Source: a virus
IMG/VR virus record: IMGVR_UViG_3300031749_000018
Location: 1-36,502 of that record
Reading direction: 5' to 3' (one strand)
Length of the DNA: 36,502 bases
Shown one piece after another: positions 1-8,546 of this stretch. Each line of letters starts with the position of its first letter. Within the stretch, counting starts at the first letter, position 1. The position numbers and the translations under genes are program-made. The notes under the pieces were generated by a model. It worked only from the letters and a program-made list of their open reading frames with translations, had not been told where the DNA came from and did not search any database.

Positions 1-221
1 GCTCCAGCGGCGTGAGGTCCGTCTGCGCGCGCCGGACGCCGACGCAGTCCGGGCACGCCCACTCGCTGCGCCCACACCAATATGGCTCGTGGGGGAGCTC
101 CTCCGGCTGGTACTTCCCCTCGAGCGCCCCCTGGAGGGCCAGCCGCCACTCCCGCAGCAGCAGGGGCAGGTCCGAGGGGATCTCGCCGGCCTCGACCACC
201 ACGCGGTCGTCGAGGCTGTAG
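1..221. repeat. Terminal direct repeat, left copy
   Basis: Bases 1-221 recur at 36282-36502 with two substitutions: C at 128 versus G at 36409, and T at 219 versus A at 36500. Both fall in the nuclease gene that crosses the join. One is silent (glycine) and the other exchanges Tyr for Phe. The gene reads in a single frame over the join, so the ends most simply represent assembly overlap of a circular or circularly permuted genome. The two benign differences look like population variants rather than random errors. A true direct terminal repeat cannot be excluded. Confidence 0.9.
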
Positions 222-622
222 AGGGCGAACTCCCCGGGGCAGCCGTCGTACCGCAGGCGGTACACCCCCAGCTGGTACCGCCACTGGCGCTCCGGCTCCA
301 GCGGGCCCCGGCTGCGGTACTTGACCTCGCGAATGCTCACCCCGCCGTCCCGCTGCACGACGAAGTCCGGCCGCCCTCGGACGGGGACGCCCTCGCCATC
401 CAGGCTGATCAGGCGGCCCGGATAGAAAGCCTTGCCCTCCTCGCGCAGGGCGGCCGCCTCGAGGCTCTCAAAGTGCGCCCCCACTGACATGCGGCGCAGC
501 TGGGCCGGCGTATACGGTCGTGTCTTCGGCCGCCCCACCAGCCTCGCTGCGGCGCAGTGCAGGCACTTGCCGACCTCGGAGGCGGCGAGCGCCCCCCTGT
601 GCTGCTCCTCCCAGGTGCTCAT
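1..622 (-). CDS. Cas4-like PD-(D/E)XK exonuclease with Fe-S cysteines (first 207 codons; continues at 36281)
   Basis: The gene starts at ATG 622 behind a GGAGGGACAAG ribosome site and runs off the left end. Joined to 36281-36016 it gives 295 residues in one frame. Visible RecB/Cas4 nuclease motifs are His50, Asp86 in GRPDF, Glu99 and Lys101 in REVK, and the QLGVY (QxxxY) motif at 117-121. Cys20 and Cys23 near the N-terminus, with Cys183, Cys190 and Cys193 in the C-terminal part, fit the four-cysteine 4Fe-4S ligand set of Cas4/AddB nucleases. The stop overlaps the start of a RecT-type annealing protein. An exonuclease plus annealase pair is the usual phage two-component recombination system, which makes ssDNA ends and anneals them. 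There is no cas1 or cas2 nearby, so an adaptation role is unlikely. Confidence 0.85.
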   Translation of the reverse strand, partial: MSTWEEQHRGALAASEVGKCLHCAAARLVGRPKTRPYTPAQLRRMSVGAHFESLEAAALREEGKAFYPGRLISLDGEGVPVRGRPDFVVQRDGGVSIREVKYRSRGPLEPERQWRYQLGVYRLRYDGCPGEFALYSLDDRVVVEAGEIPSDLPLLLREWRLALQGALEGKYQPEELPHEPYWCGRSEWACPDCVGVRRAQTDLTPLE

Positions 623-906
623 CTTGTCCCTCCTCTCGCTCCGATGTGAACAATGCCGTCGGCTCCCAGCCACATGGGCGGGAGGCCGGCAGCATCCACC
701 TCCCTGCGTGCGGCATCCAGCGCGACAGCCCATCTGGCCCGGGCCTCGAGGTCGGCAAGCCACAGCGCCTCGGCCGCGCTCGCGCTAACAGAGGGTGCGG
801 GAACGCGGAGAGTGCGGGGTGCGGACATGAGCGCGGCGAGGAAGGCCGCGGCCCAGAGGGTGAGCCGCGGGCAGGGCCACCTGGGCGTCTCCCCCCACTT
901 GCCCAT
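619..906 (-). CDS. Small membrane-anchored protein, unknown function
   Basis: This gene encodes 95 residues. Its ribosome site GGGAGGTGAG lies just after the stop of the 53-residue gene upstream, and its TGA overlaps the ATG of the Cas4-like nuclease (ATGA), so it is translated within the early operon. A single hydrophobic segment (about residues 15-28) follows a short positively charged N-terminus. An alanine-rich, probably helical stretch (about 42-70) and a small WLGADGIVHIG segment come next. The topology (one N-terminal anchor plus a helical outer domain) is similar to an inner-membrane spanin, but no spanin partner is evident, so the function is open. Confidence 0.65.
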   Translation of the reverse strand: MGKWGETPRWPCPRLTLWAAAFLAALMSAPRTLRVPAPSVSASAAEALWLADLEARARWAVALDAARREVDAAGLPPMWLGADGIVHIGARGGTR

Positions 907-909
907 CGC

Positions 910-1071
910 TCACCTCCCCGCCGGGGTCAGATACCGCCAACACCAGGCGCGGTCCTGGCAGCCGTGGCTCATGATGCGCTGCCGCCGCACCGTCTCCGCC
1001 CGCGTCGCGCCAATGCTGGCAGCACTGAGCGCCATCACCGCGAGGAGCACTGCCACGAGGACGTCTTTCAT
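910..1071 (-). CDS. 53-residue secreted or membrane peptide, unknown function
   Basis: This short gene reads ATG at 1071 to TGA at 910, with a strong AGGGAGGT site five bases upstream. The product begins MKDVLVAVLLAVMALSAAS, a hydrophobic stretch that could be a signal peptide or membrane anchor. A basic segment and a C-terminal part with two cysteines (CQDRAWCWRY) follow. The gene sits three bases upstream of the 95-residue membrane protein, whose ribosome site overlaps its end, so the two probably act or are made together. No family is recognised. Confidence 0.65.
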   Translation of the reverse strand: MKDVLVAVLLAVMALSAASIGATRAETVRRQRIMSHGCQDRAWCWRYLTPAGR

Positions 1072-1172
1072 GCCTACCTCCCTTCAGCCCATAGGTGCCA
1101 CATCTGCCCCGGCGCTTCACACACAGTCAGGGCAGCCCCGGGTCCCCGGCGAGCACAGACCGGAGTTTGTTC

Positions 1173-1226
1173 GGGGCGCCCTGGAGGGAAGGAAGGGAGG
1201 GAGCGAGGGGACAACCAGGGCGCCCC
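1173..1226. repeat. Perfect 12-base inverted repeat in the 1072-1260 intergenic gap
   Basis: The arms GGGGCGCCCTGG (1173-1184) and CCAGGGCGCCCC (1215-1226) are exactly complementary and enclose 30 bases that are almost all purine on the plus strand. In early-operon RNA this would be a strong GC hairpin between the lipoprotein gene and the 53-residue gene. No T-run follows, so it is not a standard terminator. RNA processing or attenuation is possible. No gene is seen in the rest of the 190-base gap. Confidence 0.6.
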
Positions 1227-1260
1227 GGCGGCGGGCTTTCACTTCCCCGGGGCCGCCACT

Positions 1261-1764
1261 CTATCCTGTGCACTTGAGCGTCAGGGCGATCGCCCGCTCC
1301 TCGCCCGGCTTGATGTCGCCGCACTGCACGCTCACCCACCGGTCCGCGTCCGGGGTGAGCGACAGGGCGGCCCCCAAAACAACGACGACCACCGTGTTGC
1401 TGGTGGCCGCGCCCTGAGAGCCGTCCGGGTTTGTCCAGGTCGCGGTCGCCTGGCTCACGATCGCCTTGGGACCTGTGGCGCTGACCAGCGCGAAGCCCGT
1501 GGGCAGCTGGTAGCGCCACGTCACCTGCTTGGCCGCCTGCGCCTCAGTCGCGGGGACCGTCACTGCGTTAGAGAGGGTCACCGTCTCGCCGACCTTGACG
1601 GCCGTCCGGTCGGCCTCCAGTGTAACCACCGGGTCGGCCCCCTCGGCCGAGGACGCGTAGGCCACGCCCGGCTCGAACAGCACCTCGGCCCTCGGTCGGC
1701 AACCGGCCAGGGCCCCCACCAGCAGCAGGCCCGCCATGGCGAGCGCAGCGGTCCTTATCGTCAT
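1261..1764 (-). CDS. Secreted lipoprotein with an Ig-like/DUF11-like beta domain
   Basis: The product has 167 residues. A classic lipoprotein signal, MTIRTAALAMAGLLLVGAL then AGC, places the lipidated Cys at residue 22. The mature part is rich in beta-branched residues, with phrases such as VTLEADRTAVKVGETVTLSN and VTWRYQLPTGFALVSATG that resemble the DUF11/Ig-like repeats of bacterial surface proteins. The start overlaps the stop of the XRE gene (ATGA), so the lipoprotein is expressed with the presumed repressor from the promoter at 2013-2041. A phage lipoprotein placed beside an immunity-type gene often alters the lysogen surface or blocks superinfection. That role is inference only. Confidence 0.8.
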   Translation of the reverse strand: MTIRTAALAMAGLLLVGALAGCRPRAEVLFEPGVAYASSAEGADPVVTLEADRTAVKVGETVTLSNAVTVPATEAQAAKQVTWRYQLPTGFALVSATGPKAIVSQATATWTNPDGSQGAATSNTVVVVVLGAALSLTPDADRWVSVQCGDIKPGEERAIALTLKCTG

Positions 1765-2003
1765 GATGGGTCTCCCTCCTTCTCAGCTTCCTGCTTCAGC
1801 TGGCGCACCCGCTCAGCGAGGATGCGTATAACGTGCTCCTCGGCCTGCTGTAACCGCTCAGAGGACGGGGTCAGCCATCCCGTCTCCCACCGGGACAGCG
1901 AGGCCGGGTGAACGCCCATCGCCCGGGCGAGCTCGGCCTGACTGATTCCCAGGAGCCGCCTGATCCGGCGGATCGAGGGCCCGTCTCTAACTGTAAGGTT
2001 CAT
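1761..2003 (-). CDS. XRE-family helix-turn-helix regulator, likely repressor
   Basis: The product has 80 residues. An N-terminal helix-turn-helix of the Cro/CI (XRE) type spans about 9-60, with recognition region SQAELARAMGVHPASLSRWE. A charged helical tail (about 48-75) could dimerise. The ATG at 2003 has no Shine-Dalgarno sequence, but a perfect sigma70 promoter puts the predicted transcript start only a few bases upstream, so the messenger should be almost leaderless, as for lambda cI. The start overlaps the stop of the large virion gene by four bases. Together with an integrase gene this suggests a temperate phage. Whether the protein is a CI-like, Cro-like or operon-specific regulator cannot be told. 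Confidence 0.9.
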   Translation of the reverse strand: MNLTVRDGPSIRRIRRLLGISQAELARAMGVHPASLSRWETGWLTPSSERLQQAEEHVIRILAERVRQLKQEAEKEGDPS

Positions 2004-5000
2004 TGCGCCGGCATTATACCGCCGGGCGGCCCCTGTGTCAAGAACTCTTGCGCGCTTTCCGGAGCAGTCTCCTCCTCTGCGGGCGGCCGGAGGGCCTCGC
2101 CCGACGTTACCAGGGCTGCGAGGCCGCTCTGCGACTGCTCCGCTAGCTGCCTCACCTTTGCGTCTACAACGTCCTGCGCGGTCATCCCCGGCGGCACGGC
2201 CCGGAGCGTCCTGTCCCCTTTCCCGAGCGCCTGCGCGGCCCAGAGGGCCCGGTCCCAGTCCTGGAGCGCTTCGGCGGCCCTTCGCCGGCGCTCCCAGAGC
2301 TCGAGCACGTAGTCGACGGGTGACATCGACCGCCTCGGTCGGAGGATGAAGGCCCTGAGGTCCGAAAAGGCGCGCTGGTAGGCATCGCTCTTCTGCCGCA
2401 CCACGCCGGACAGGGTCTCCCCGCTGGTGTCGACGGGATACAGCCGGATGCCACTGCTGCGCAGTATGGCCTGGAGCACGGTCGGCGCGGACCGCATTGT
2501 GCGCTGCTCAAGCTCGGTGAGCGGCAGGCCCATGCGGCGCTTTTCTAGCGCCCGCTGGAGGACCGGCTGCGCCCTGCGCGCGTTGGTCACCCTCTTCACC
2601 ATCGGAATGTGCGGCACAAGGAGCGTGCCGAGCAGGTAGTTGGCTGCGGCGCCGACCTTCACGTCCGGCGGGTCGTTGGGCTCGAATATCTTCTGGCCAG
2701 TGAAGGAGTCCTGGCCGGTGATGGCGTTTGCGATCGCCGTGAGCGGGCCTCCTAGGCTCGCGATGAAGTCGAGGTTCTCCTCGCCCACCAGCGGAAACGT
2801 GTACCGCAGGGTCGCCCAGACGGGCCGGCCGTAGGCGTCCGTGAAATTGGCGCGGATCGCGTAGGGGGCGGCATAGGGCGGCAGCAGCGTCCGCTCGGCC
2901 TCGGCCTGCTCCGGCGTCGCGTCCGCGTAGGTGATGGCGCGAAAGGCCCTCAGCCAGTTAGCGTACCGGGCCGGGTTCCTGATTGCCTCCCGGGCGAAGG
3001 CATCCACGGAGCCTGCGTAGAAGCGGACAAACGGGTAGATGCCGGTGTCCCCCAGAAACGAAATGAGCGGGTGAAAGCGGTCGTAGCGGATCGTCGCGAG
3101 GTCGGCGACCTTGGCCGCTTCGGCATCGCTGAGGCCCATCCACCTGTTCGCCGTGAATATGCTGAGCCGCGCCCAGCGGTCGGCCGCAGCATATGCGTCC
3201 ATGGGCCTGCGCAGGGCGCGCGTCATCCAGCCCCATATCTCCTCGCCGACGTGCCCCGGGCGCGGCGTCAGGGGCCCGGCGAGGCTGTAGAGGCGGCCCG
3301 CCTCCGTCCTCACCAGGCTCGTGCCGAGGCCCGCCGAATGCTCCTCAAACGCCCGGGTCAGAGGCCCGCCCGCGTGCAGGTCAATGGCCGACACCGTGCG
3401 CGCTGCCGGGATGAGCCAGCCCGGCACGCGCCCGGGAATGTTCTCCTGAATGACGCCGCCAAGGAGGTTGCCGACAGTGGTCGGCAGGTAGTAGGCGGTA
3501 CGCGCCAGCTTCCACACCCCCATGCCGTAGCTCCACAGCGGCCCGAGAACGGGCATTCGCCGAAGCCACTCGCTGGCCTGCACAAGCTTGTTGAGGCCCA
3601 GCAGGGGCATCGCCACCTCGTCTGAGAGGTAGAGGACCGGGGGCGCCGCCCGCCCCATCCTCTCCTCCCAGGCGCGGAAGAAAGCCTCATACTGCTTGCT
3701 GCGCCTCAGAGGCCAGGTGAAGCGGTCCGTGGGCGCCCAAATCACCCTGCGGCCCTGACGCAGTCGCTCCGCGCGCGCCGCCGCCTCACCCAGCGCGCCC
3801 AGCTGGCGCTGGAACTCAGCCACCTTGATCCCGGCCAGGAGCTGCCGCGCACCCACCTCCATGCGGCGTATGGCGGACTTCTCCGCCTCGAGGACGCCGT
3901 GCAGGAAGCTGTCAGGCGGAAGCGACCGGGGCTTTCGGATTGCGCTTATCGCGCCGGCGCCGCTCGTGCGGATTCCAGTTGCGCGCTCGAACATCGCGCG
4001 GTACTCGGCGGCCAGACGGGCAACGTCCGGGTCGCCCCTGCTGATCAGCGCCTCCAGGGCCTCCGCCATGCGCCCGCTGAGCAGCGCGTGATCCATGTGC
4101 AAGTGACCGAGCGCCTTCAGCCTGGCGACCGTCGTGGGGTGGTAGACCCCCAGCTCCCCCAGCCGATCCCAGAGCTTGCCCTTGGCGTCCCAGTACCTCT
4201 CGAGCACCGCCCTCGCCTGGGGGAAGACGCCCGTGACCCAGTCCCCAAACCCGGGGTCGGCAGCCAGCCTCTCCGCCTCCCTGGCGATCGCCGCATCCCT
4301 CGCCTGCGTCATCGCGTTCAGGAGCCGCTCATCCCCCAGCGTCTGCACAAGTCTCTCCCGCCAGGGTTGCATGAGCGCGCCCGCCTCGTCGAACCGCCGC
4401 AGCACGTCGCGGATGCGCTCCAGGTGCGCCAGGGCCTGCCCGGCCTTGGGAGAGCCGAACCGGAAGGCGACAGTCCCATCCTGCCGCAGCAAGTCCCCGG
4501 CGAGCTTGTCCGCCCAGGCCCTGAGGCGGTCGGTCGGGGCGAGGCGGGAGACGTCCTGCAGGAGCTCCTTCAGGTGCTCCTCGGCCGCGGGGCGCAGGTG
4601 GCGCTCCAGCGCGGCCGTGAGGGTGCGAACCTGCCTGCCGAACTGCCTCTCGGCGACGCCGGGCTTGTCATAGACCAGGGCGAACAGCGAGGCGAAAGCG
4701 TCCTGCGGACTGGCCGCGGACACGCCCCGCCACGCCGGCTCGTCCCTGCTGAGCATGCCGACCAGGCGCCTGAGAGCTGCGGCCTCATCATCGCTGAGCC
4801 CCACCAGCCTGTGCAGCGGCATGCCGCCGGCCTCATCTGTCACCACGTTCGCCAGCTTCTGTCCCAGTGAGTGCAGCGCGCTGACCCTGCCCGGCCCTGC
4901 TGCCGTCCCCGCGGCAGCGCCGAGCACTGGCTCCAGCCCGGCCTCCCCGCCGCGCCGCCGCAGCGCCGCAAGCAACCACTCGGGAGCGAGTGGCTCACCG

Positions 5001-6244
5001 GCTTTGGGAGCGGCGCCGGCTCGTACGCCGCCCAGGAGCACCCCGAGGGCCCTGCGCGCCGCCCGCGTATCCGCCATCGCCTGGCCGCGGAAGGCCCGCG
5101 CCGCTTCTGCGATCCTCTCGACAGCGCCCCCTGGAACCCGAATGCCAAGGCGCTTCGCCTGCTCCAGGACGGTGCTCCTCACGCCGTTGATCCACTGGGT
5201 GGCCGTCTCCAGCCCCGCCTTCTCGCCCGCGTCCGCAAGCGCGGCCAGGAGCTCGTCGAAGGCCCGCCTGCCCTCCGCGCCCCTGCCAAGCGAGTTTCCG
5301 ATCCTGGTGACCTCCTTGACGACGCCCGACAGGTCGCTGCCGAAGACCCGAGCCAGGCGGGCGAAGCTGATCATGGCCTGCTCGCCGGCCTCTCGCACCG
5401 CGAGTCGGCCGACCGCGGTGCCGGGCAGCAGCTGCCGCTTTATGGCCGCCAGCACGGGCAGCCTGCCGAGCGCGGACTCCGCGAATCGGGTGGCCAGCCT
5501 ACCAGCCGGTCCGGCCAGCGGACGGAAGGCGAAGCGCGCCGCCGCCCCTGCGCCCTTGAATATGATCCCACCGAAGTATGTGACTGGGTCGACGGCCGCA
5601 CTGAGCGCCCAGGCCGGGAGCGTCCGGGTGAAGAACCCCCCAGCGCCCTTCATCTCCTCGGAGAGGGCGAGCCGCTCGACCTCGTCCCAAGACTGGAAGG
5701 GTGCGGGCGGTGGGTGTGCTGTCGTGTCACCCGCAGCCCATTGCCGGTAGGCCTGGAAGTAGCTGCGCCGGGAGGGCCCGCCGAACACGTCGAGCAGGCC
5801 CCGCGGCCCCTTGGCCGGCTGGGGCAGCTCACCGGCCCCGGGTGTGTACCGCGCAAGCGTGTCGAGGACAGACATCTCCCGGGCCACGGCGTGCTCCGCT
5901 GTCTCCCCAGTCTTCACCTTCACGCCGTAGATGAGCCGGACACCGGGCTTCGGAGTCCACTCCAGGACCTTCGCCGCCGCCGTCAGCGGCCACAGCATGA
6001 GCTTGCGCAGGTTAGTGCGCGGTGCTTCTGGTTCAGACCTCAGGCCGGGAGCCAGCCCGGGCTCGCCGACGTACGCGCCGGCTGGGGTGGCGACACCGGG
6101 CCGGAGCGGCAGCCCCGGCAGCGGGTGGGCAGCGACGAAGCGCCGGATCTCCTCGGGGTCCGGCAGCGTCTCCGGATATGGCGGATTGCCGCGGGCGAGG
6201 CGCGGGTCCTGGCGAAGGTCAAACGGGCTCCATGGAGTGGTCAT
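2000..6244 (-). CDS. Very large internal virion (ejection) protein, T7 gp16-like by size and order
   Basis: The product has 1414 residues, starting at ATG 6244 behind GAGCGAGG. It is mostly alanine-, arginine- and leucine-rich helix, with a few hydrophobic stretches such as ARTAYYLPTTVGNLLGGVI. No catalytic motif was recognised, and in particular no clear transglycosylase site. It is the last gene of the late block, following proteins of 141, 192 and 757 residues. T7 has gp13, gp14, gp15 and gp16 of 138, 196, 747 and 1318 residues in that order, so this is probably the largest component of a DNA-ejection conduit packed in the capsid. The assignment rests on synteny and length, not on recognised sequence similarity. 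Confidence 0.7.
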   Translation of the reverse strand: MTTPWSPFDLRQDPRLARGNPPYPETLPDPEEIRRFVAAHPLPGLPLRPGVATPAGAYVGEPGLAPGLRSEPEAPRTNLRKLMLWPLTAAAKVLEWTPKPGVRLIYGVKVKTGETAEHAVAREMSVLDTLARYTPGAGELPQPAKGPRGLLDVFGGPSRRSYFQAYRQWAAGDTTAHPPPAPFQSWDEVERLALSEEMKGAGGFFTRTLPAWALSAAVDPVTYFGGIIFKGAGAAARFAFRPLAGPAGRLATRFAESALGRLPVLAAIKRQLLPGTAVGRLAVREAGEQAMISFARLARVFGSDLSGVVKEVTRIGNSLGRGAEGRRAFDELLAALADAGEKAGLETATQWINGVRSTVLEQAKRLGIRVPGGAVERIAEAARAFRGQAMADTRAARRALGVLLGGVRAGAAPKAGEPLAPEWLLAALRRRGGEAGLEPVLGAAAGTAAGPGRVSALHSLGQKLANVVTDEAGGMPLHRLVGLSDDEAAALRRLVGMLSRDEPAWRGVSAASPQDAFASLFALVYDKPGVAERQFGRQVRTLTAALERHLRPAAEEHLKELLQDVSRLAPTDRLRAWADKLAGDLLRQDGTVAFRFGSPKAGQALAHLERIRDVLRRFDEAGALMQPWRERLVQTLGDERLLNAMTQARDAAIAREAERLAADPGFGDWVTGVFPQARAVLERYWDAKGKLWDRLGELGVYHPTTVARLKALGHLHMDHALLSGRMAEALEALISRGDPDVARLAAEYRAMFERATGIRTSGAGAISAIRKPRSLPPDSFLHGVLEAEKSAIRRMEVGARQLLAGIKVAEFQRQLGALGEAAARAERLRQGRRVIWAPTDRFTWPLRRSKQYEAFFRAWEERMGRAAPPVLYLSDEVAMPLLGLNKLVQASEWLRRMPVLGPLWSYGMGVWKLARTAYYLPTTVGNLLGGVIQENIPGRVPGWLIPAARTVSAIDLHAGGPLTRAFEEHSAGLGTSLVRTEAGRLYSLAGPLTPRPGHVGEEIWGWMTRALRRPMDAYAAADRWARLSIFTANRWMGLSDAEAAKVADLATIRYDRFHPLISFLGDTGIYPFVRFYAGSVDAFAREAIRNPARYANWLRAFRAITYADATPEQAEAERTLLPPYAAPYAIRANFTDAYGRPVWATLRYTFPLVGEENLDFIASLGGPLTAIANAITGQDSFTGQKIFEPNDPPDVKVGAAANYLLGTLLVPHIPMVKRVTNARRAQPVLQRALEKRRMGLPLTELEQRTMRSAPTVLQAILRSSGIRLYPVDTSGETLSGVVRQKSDAYQRAFSDLRAFILRPRRSMSPVDYVLELWERRRRAAEALQDWDRALWAAQALGKGDRTLRAVPPGMTAQDVVDAKVRQLAEQSQSGLAALVTSGEALRPPAEEETAPESAQEFLTQGPPGGIMPAQ
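2013..2041 (-). promoter_or_regulatory. Perfect sigma70 promoter for the early operon
   Basis: On the minus strand, TTGACA (2041-2036) and TATAAT (2018-2013) are separated by exactly 17 bases. Transcription should begin near 2006, three or four bases before the XRE start codon. A CCGGC-N8-GCCGG inverted repeat overlaps the -10 box and could be an operator for autoregulation. The promoter lies in the final codons of the 1414-residue virion gene, and thus separates late from early transcription. Confidence 0.85.
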
Positions 6245-6270
6245 CCTCGCTCACCTGTCTGGATTTCCGT

Positions 6271-8544
6271 CTACAGCCGGGCCTGCGTTCCGTAGAGGAC
6301 CGTGCCCCAGGGCCCCAAGATGGGCGCGCTCGCCTGGCGGCGTGACGGGGGCCCAATCGTCTCGCGCTCGCCTCGCCAGGCCCCCATTCTCTGCTGAGGT
6401 AGGATCTTCTGCTTCGCCCCCCTGGCGGCCCATCCCAGCCGGTACCGGGCGATCGCGTCCGCGGCCGTGATGATGATCCCGTGCCTGCGGTAAATCTGCA
6501 CGATCCTCTCGGCGGCCCTGGTGACGGCGCGGGGATCGCCAGATGCGAGGGCCTTCTGCGTGCCGGGGCTGTTCAGGTGGTCCAGCGACTCCTTAATCGC
6601 GAAGGCGCGCTGCCAAGCCGGCGAGCGGGGATCGAGGATCTCAGGCTGGAAGAGCTGCACGCCCGGCGGAATCTGCTGGGACTTGCTCTGCTCCGCCAGG
6701 ACCTGGTCGGCATAGCGCTGGATGTCGGACGCGATGGACTGCTGCGGCTTCCCAGCCTTGAGCCCGGCAAGAATTATGTGCGTCACCTGCGCAACGTAGG
6801 GGTCCTGCGTCGGGTCCAGCGTGTTGATGATCGCCTGAGAGCCCTGACCGGCCTGCCCGCCGCCCTGGCCCCCGAGGATCTTTGCCCACAGGGCGAAGGC
6901 CTGCGCGAGGCCAGAGTCCCCGGTAGAGCCAAGGTTTACAACGAGCGGAGACTGCGACAGGCCCGGCAGACCGCCGCCGGCCGCGCCGCCGGCCTCACCG
7001 CTCGCCGGCAGGGGGATGCCCGGCCCAAGGGACTGGCGCAGCAAGAACACCCGCCTCGCCCCTTCCTGCCAGGCCTGAGCCATCACCTGGTTCGGGTCAG
7101 CCAGGCCCATCGAGAGCTGATCCCGGTGCAGGGTCAGCACGTCGTCGACGCCCGCCTGAAACGCCCGCATCTCGGCCACGCTGAGCTGCAGCCGCTGCGC
7201 CGACTCAGCCAGCGCGATGCGCGCGGCCCGCTCCTGTTTTGTGGCGTCCGCCCGGGCTCGCGACAGCGCCCACCGCTTCTCCTCCTGCGCCAGCCTCGCG
7301 TCATTCATCCTCTTCATCTCGTCGAAGCGCTTTTGCGCGAGCTCCAGCTGCTGCTGCTGGTAGCGCGTGCGCGTCATGAGCGCCACGCTCTGATCGAAGT
7401 GGTAGATGAGGTCGTCCGGGTCCTCCGGGAGGGTTGCGGCGCTCGGCGGCAGCCAGCCTCTTTGCTTTCCGATGTTGACCAAGCTGTTGTAGAGCCTCAC
7501 CGTGGGCAAGAGCTCCAGCTCTTCCGCGGTGACGTTCCCAGTCTGGCGCACCCTGTGGACAACCGTCATGAGCCTCCCATCCAGCTCGTCGAGCTGCGCG
7601 AAGAAGTTGCGCTGGTTCAGGCCGCCCTGCGCCATGGTGAAGCCGCGCTCAACCGCCTGGCCAAGGTCGGGATCCGCCATGTACAGCGCGGTCACCGTCG
7701 CCGCCGGCACCTCGCTCACGTCGCCCCCCGAGAGGATGTACCGCACCCAGCCGGCTATGTCGTTCGCCGCCGGCTTGGGCGGCCCGGCCTCCTCGGGCTG
7801 GCGGGCGGCGGCCTCGCCGGGGGCCGGAAGCGCCACCGGCTGCGGCTGGGGGGCGGCTTCCGGCCTACCAGAAAAAGGAAGCGGCGAGAGCGCCACCGGC
7901 GCCGTCGCGGGCCTCGCCAACGCGTTCGCAAGGCTCAGCGTCTGCCAGGCCTGGGGGACACCCTGCGTCGGCGCGAGCGGCGCGGGCCGTGGCCTCCCGC
8001 TCAGCACGTCCTGCAAACTGAGCGCCGTCAGGTGGAACGCAGGAAACATCGACGCCGTCACGGAGGGCGGCGCCGCCCCCGCGCCCGGGCCTGGGGCTGG
8101 CGGCCCGGCGCCCAGGAGCTGGCGGTAGACTGACGCCCGCCACGCGAGCCGTGGTATCGTCGCCTCGGCCTCGGCCTTCGCCACGTCGGCCTTCTGCTGC
8201 TCGGTGGCGAGCTGCAGCCTCTGCATCTGCTGCTCCAGCGTCCCGGCCGGCTGCTCCTTCGGCAGGTAGCCCAGCGGGTCGAAGCCATAGACCCGGGTGA
8301 AGTATTCCCTCACCGGGCCCGACCGTAGGATCTGCCACTTGTCGGGGTCGACCGAGGCCTCCCCGATGATCTGCATCGCTTCCTGCTTCCTTGCCTGCTC
8401 CGACAGCTTCACATCCGCAAAGGCCGTCGCCAAGCGCGCGATGGTGTCCCACAGGTTCGCCTGCCCCGCGATCGGGGCCTGCTGAACCGTGGGCTGCATC
8501 CACTGCCACGATGGCTGCGGCCAGGCGCCTGCGGGTGCGCTCAT
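6271..8544 (-). CDS. Internal virion protein, T7 gp15-like by size and order
   Basis: The product has 757 residues. The ATG at 8544 is preferred because GGAGGATAGGC precedes it; it lies three bases after the stop of the 192-residue gene. The protein is rich in Gln and Ala, with long helical or coiled stretches (for example the segment around QQQLELAQKRFDEMKRM) and a proline-rich low-complexity part near residues 140-260. No enzyme motif is visible. Length and position match T7 gp15 (747 residues), a ring component of the ejection machine. The exact fold is not established here. Confidence 0.7.
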   Translation of the reverse strand: MSAPAGAWPQPSWQWMQPTVQQAPIAGQANLWDTIARLATAFADVKLSEQARKQEAMQIIGEASVDPDKWQILRSGPVREYFTRVYGFDPLGYLPKEQPAGTLEQQMQRLQLATEQQKADVAKAEAEATIPRLAWRASVYRQLLGAGPPAPGPGAGAAPPSVTASMFPAFHLTALSLQDVLSGRPRPAPLAPTQGVPQAWQTLSLANALARPATAPVALSPLPFSGRPEAAPQPQPVALPAPGEAAARQPEEAGPPKPAANDIAGWVRYILSGGDVSEVPAATVTALYMADPDLGQAVERGFTMAQGGLNQRNFFAQLDELDGRLMTVVHRVRQTGNVTAEELELLPTVRLYNSLVNIGKQRGWLPPSAATLPEDPDDLIYHFDQSVALMTRTRYQQQQLELAQKRFDEMKRMNDARLAQEEKRWALSRARADATKQERAARIALAESAQRLQLSVAEMRAFQAGVDDVLTLHRDQLSMGLADPNQVMAQAWQEGARRVFLLRQSLGPGIPLPASGEAGGAAGGGLPGLSQSPLVVNLGSTGDSGLAQAFALWAKILGGQGGGQAGQGSQAIINTLDPTQDPYVAQVTHIILAGLKAGKPQQSIASDIQRYADQVLAEQSKSQQIPPGVQLFQPEILDPRSPAWQRAFAIKESLDHLNSPGTQKALASGDPRAVTRAAERIVQIYRRHGIIITAADAIARYRLGWAARGAKQKILPQQRMGAWRGERETIGPPSRRQASAPILGPWGTVLYGTQARL

Positions 8545-8546
8545 GC

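Noticed and set aside
2000-6244. Tape-measure protein for a long tail
   Set aside because: No tail tube, tail assembly or baseplate genes exist, and the gene order (adaptor, nozzle, fibre, small ejection proteins) is that of short-tailed phages.
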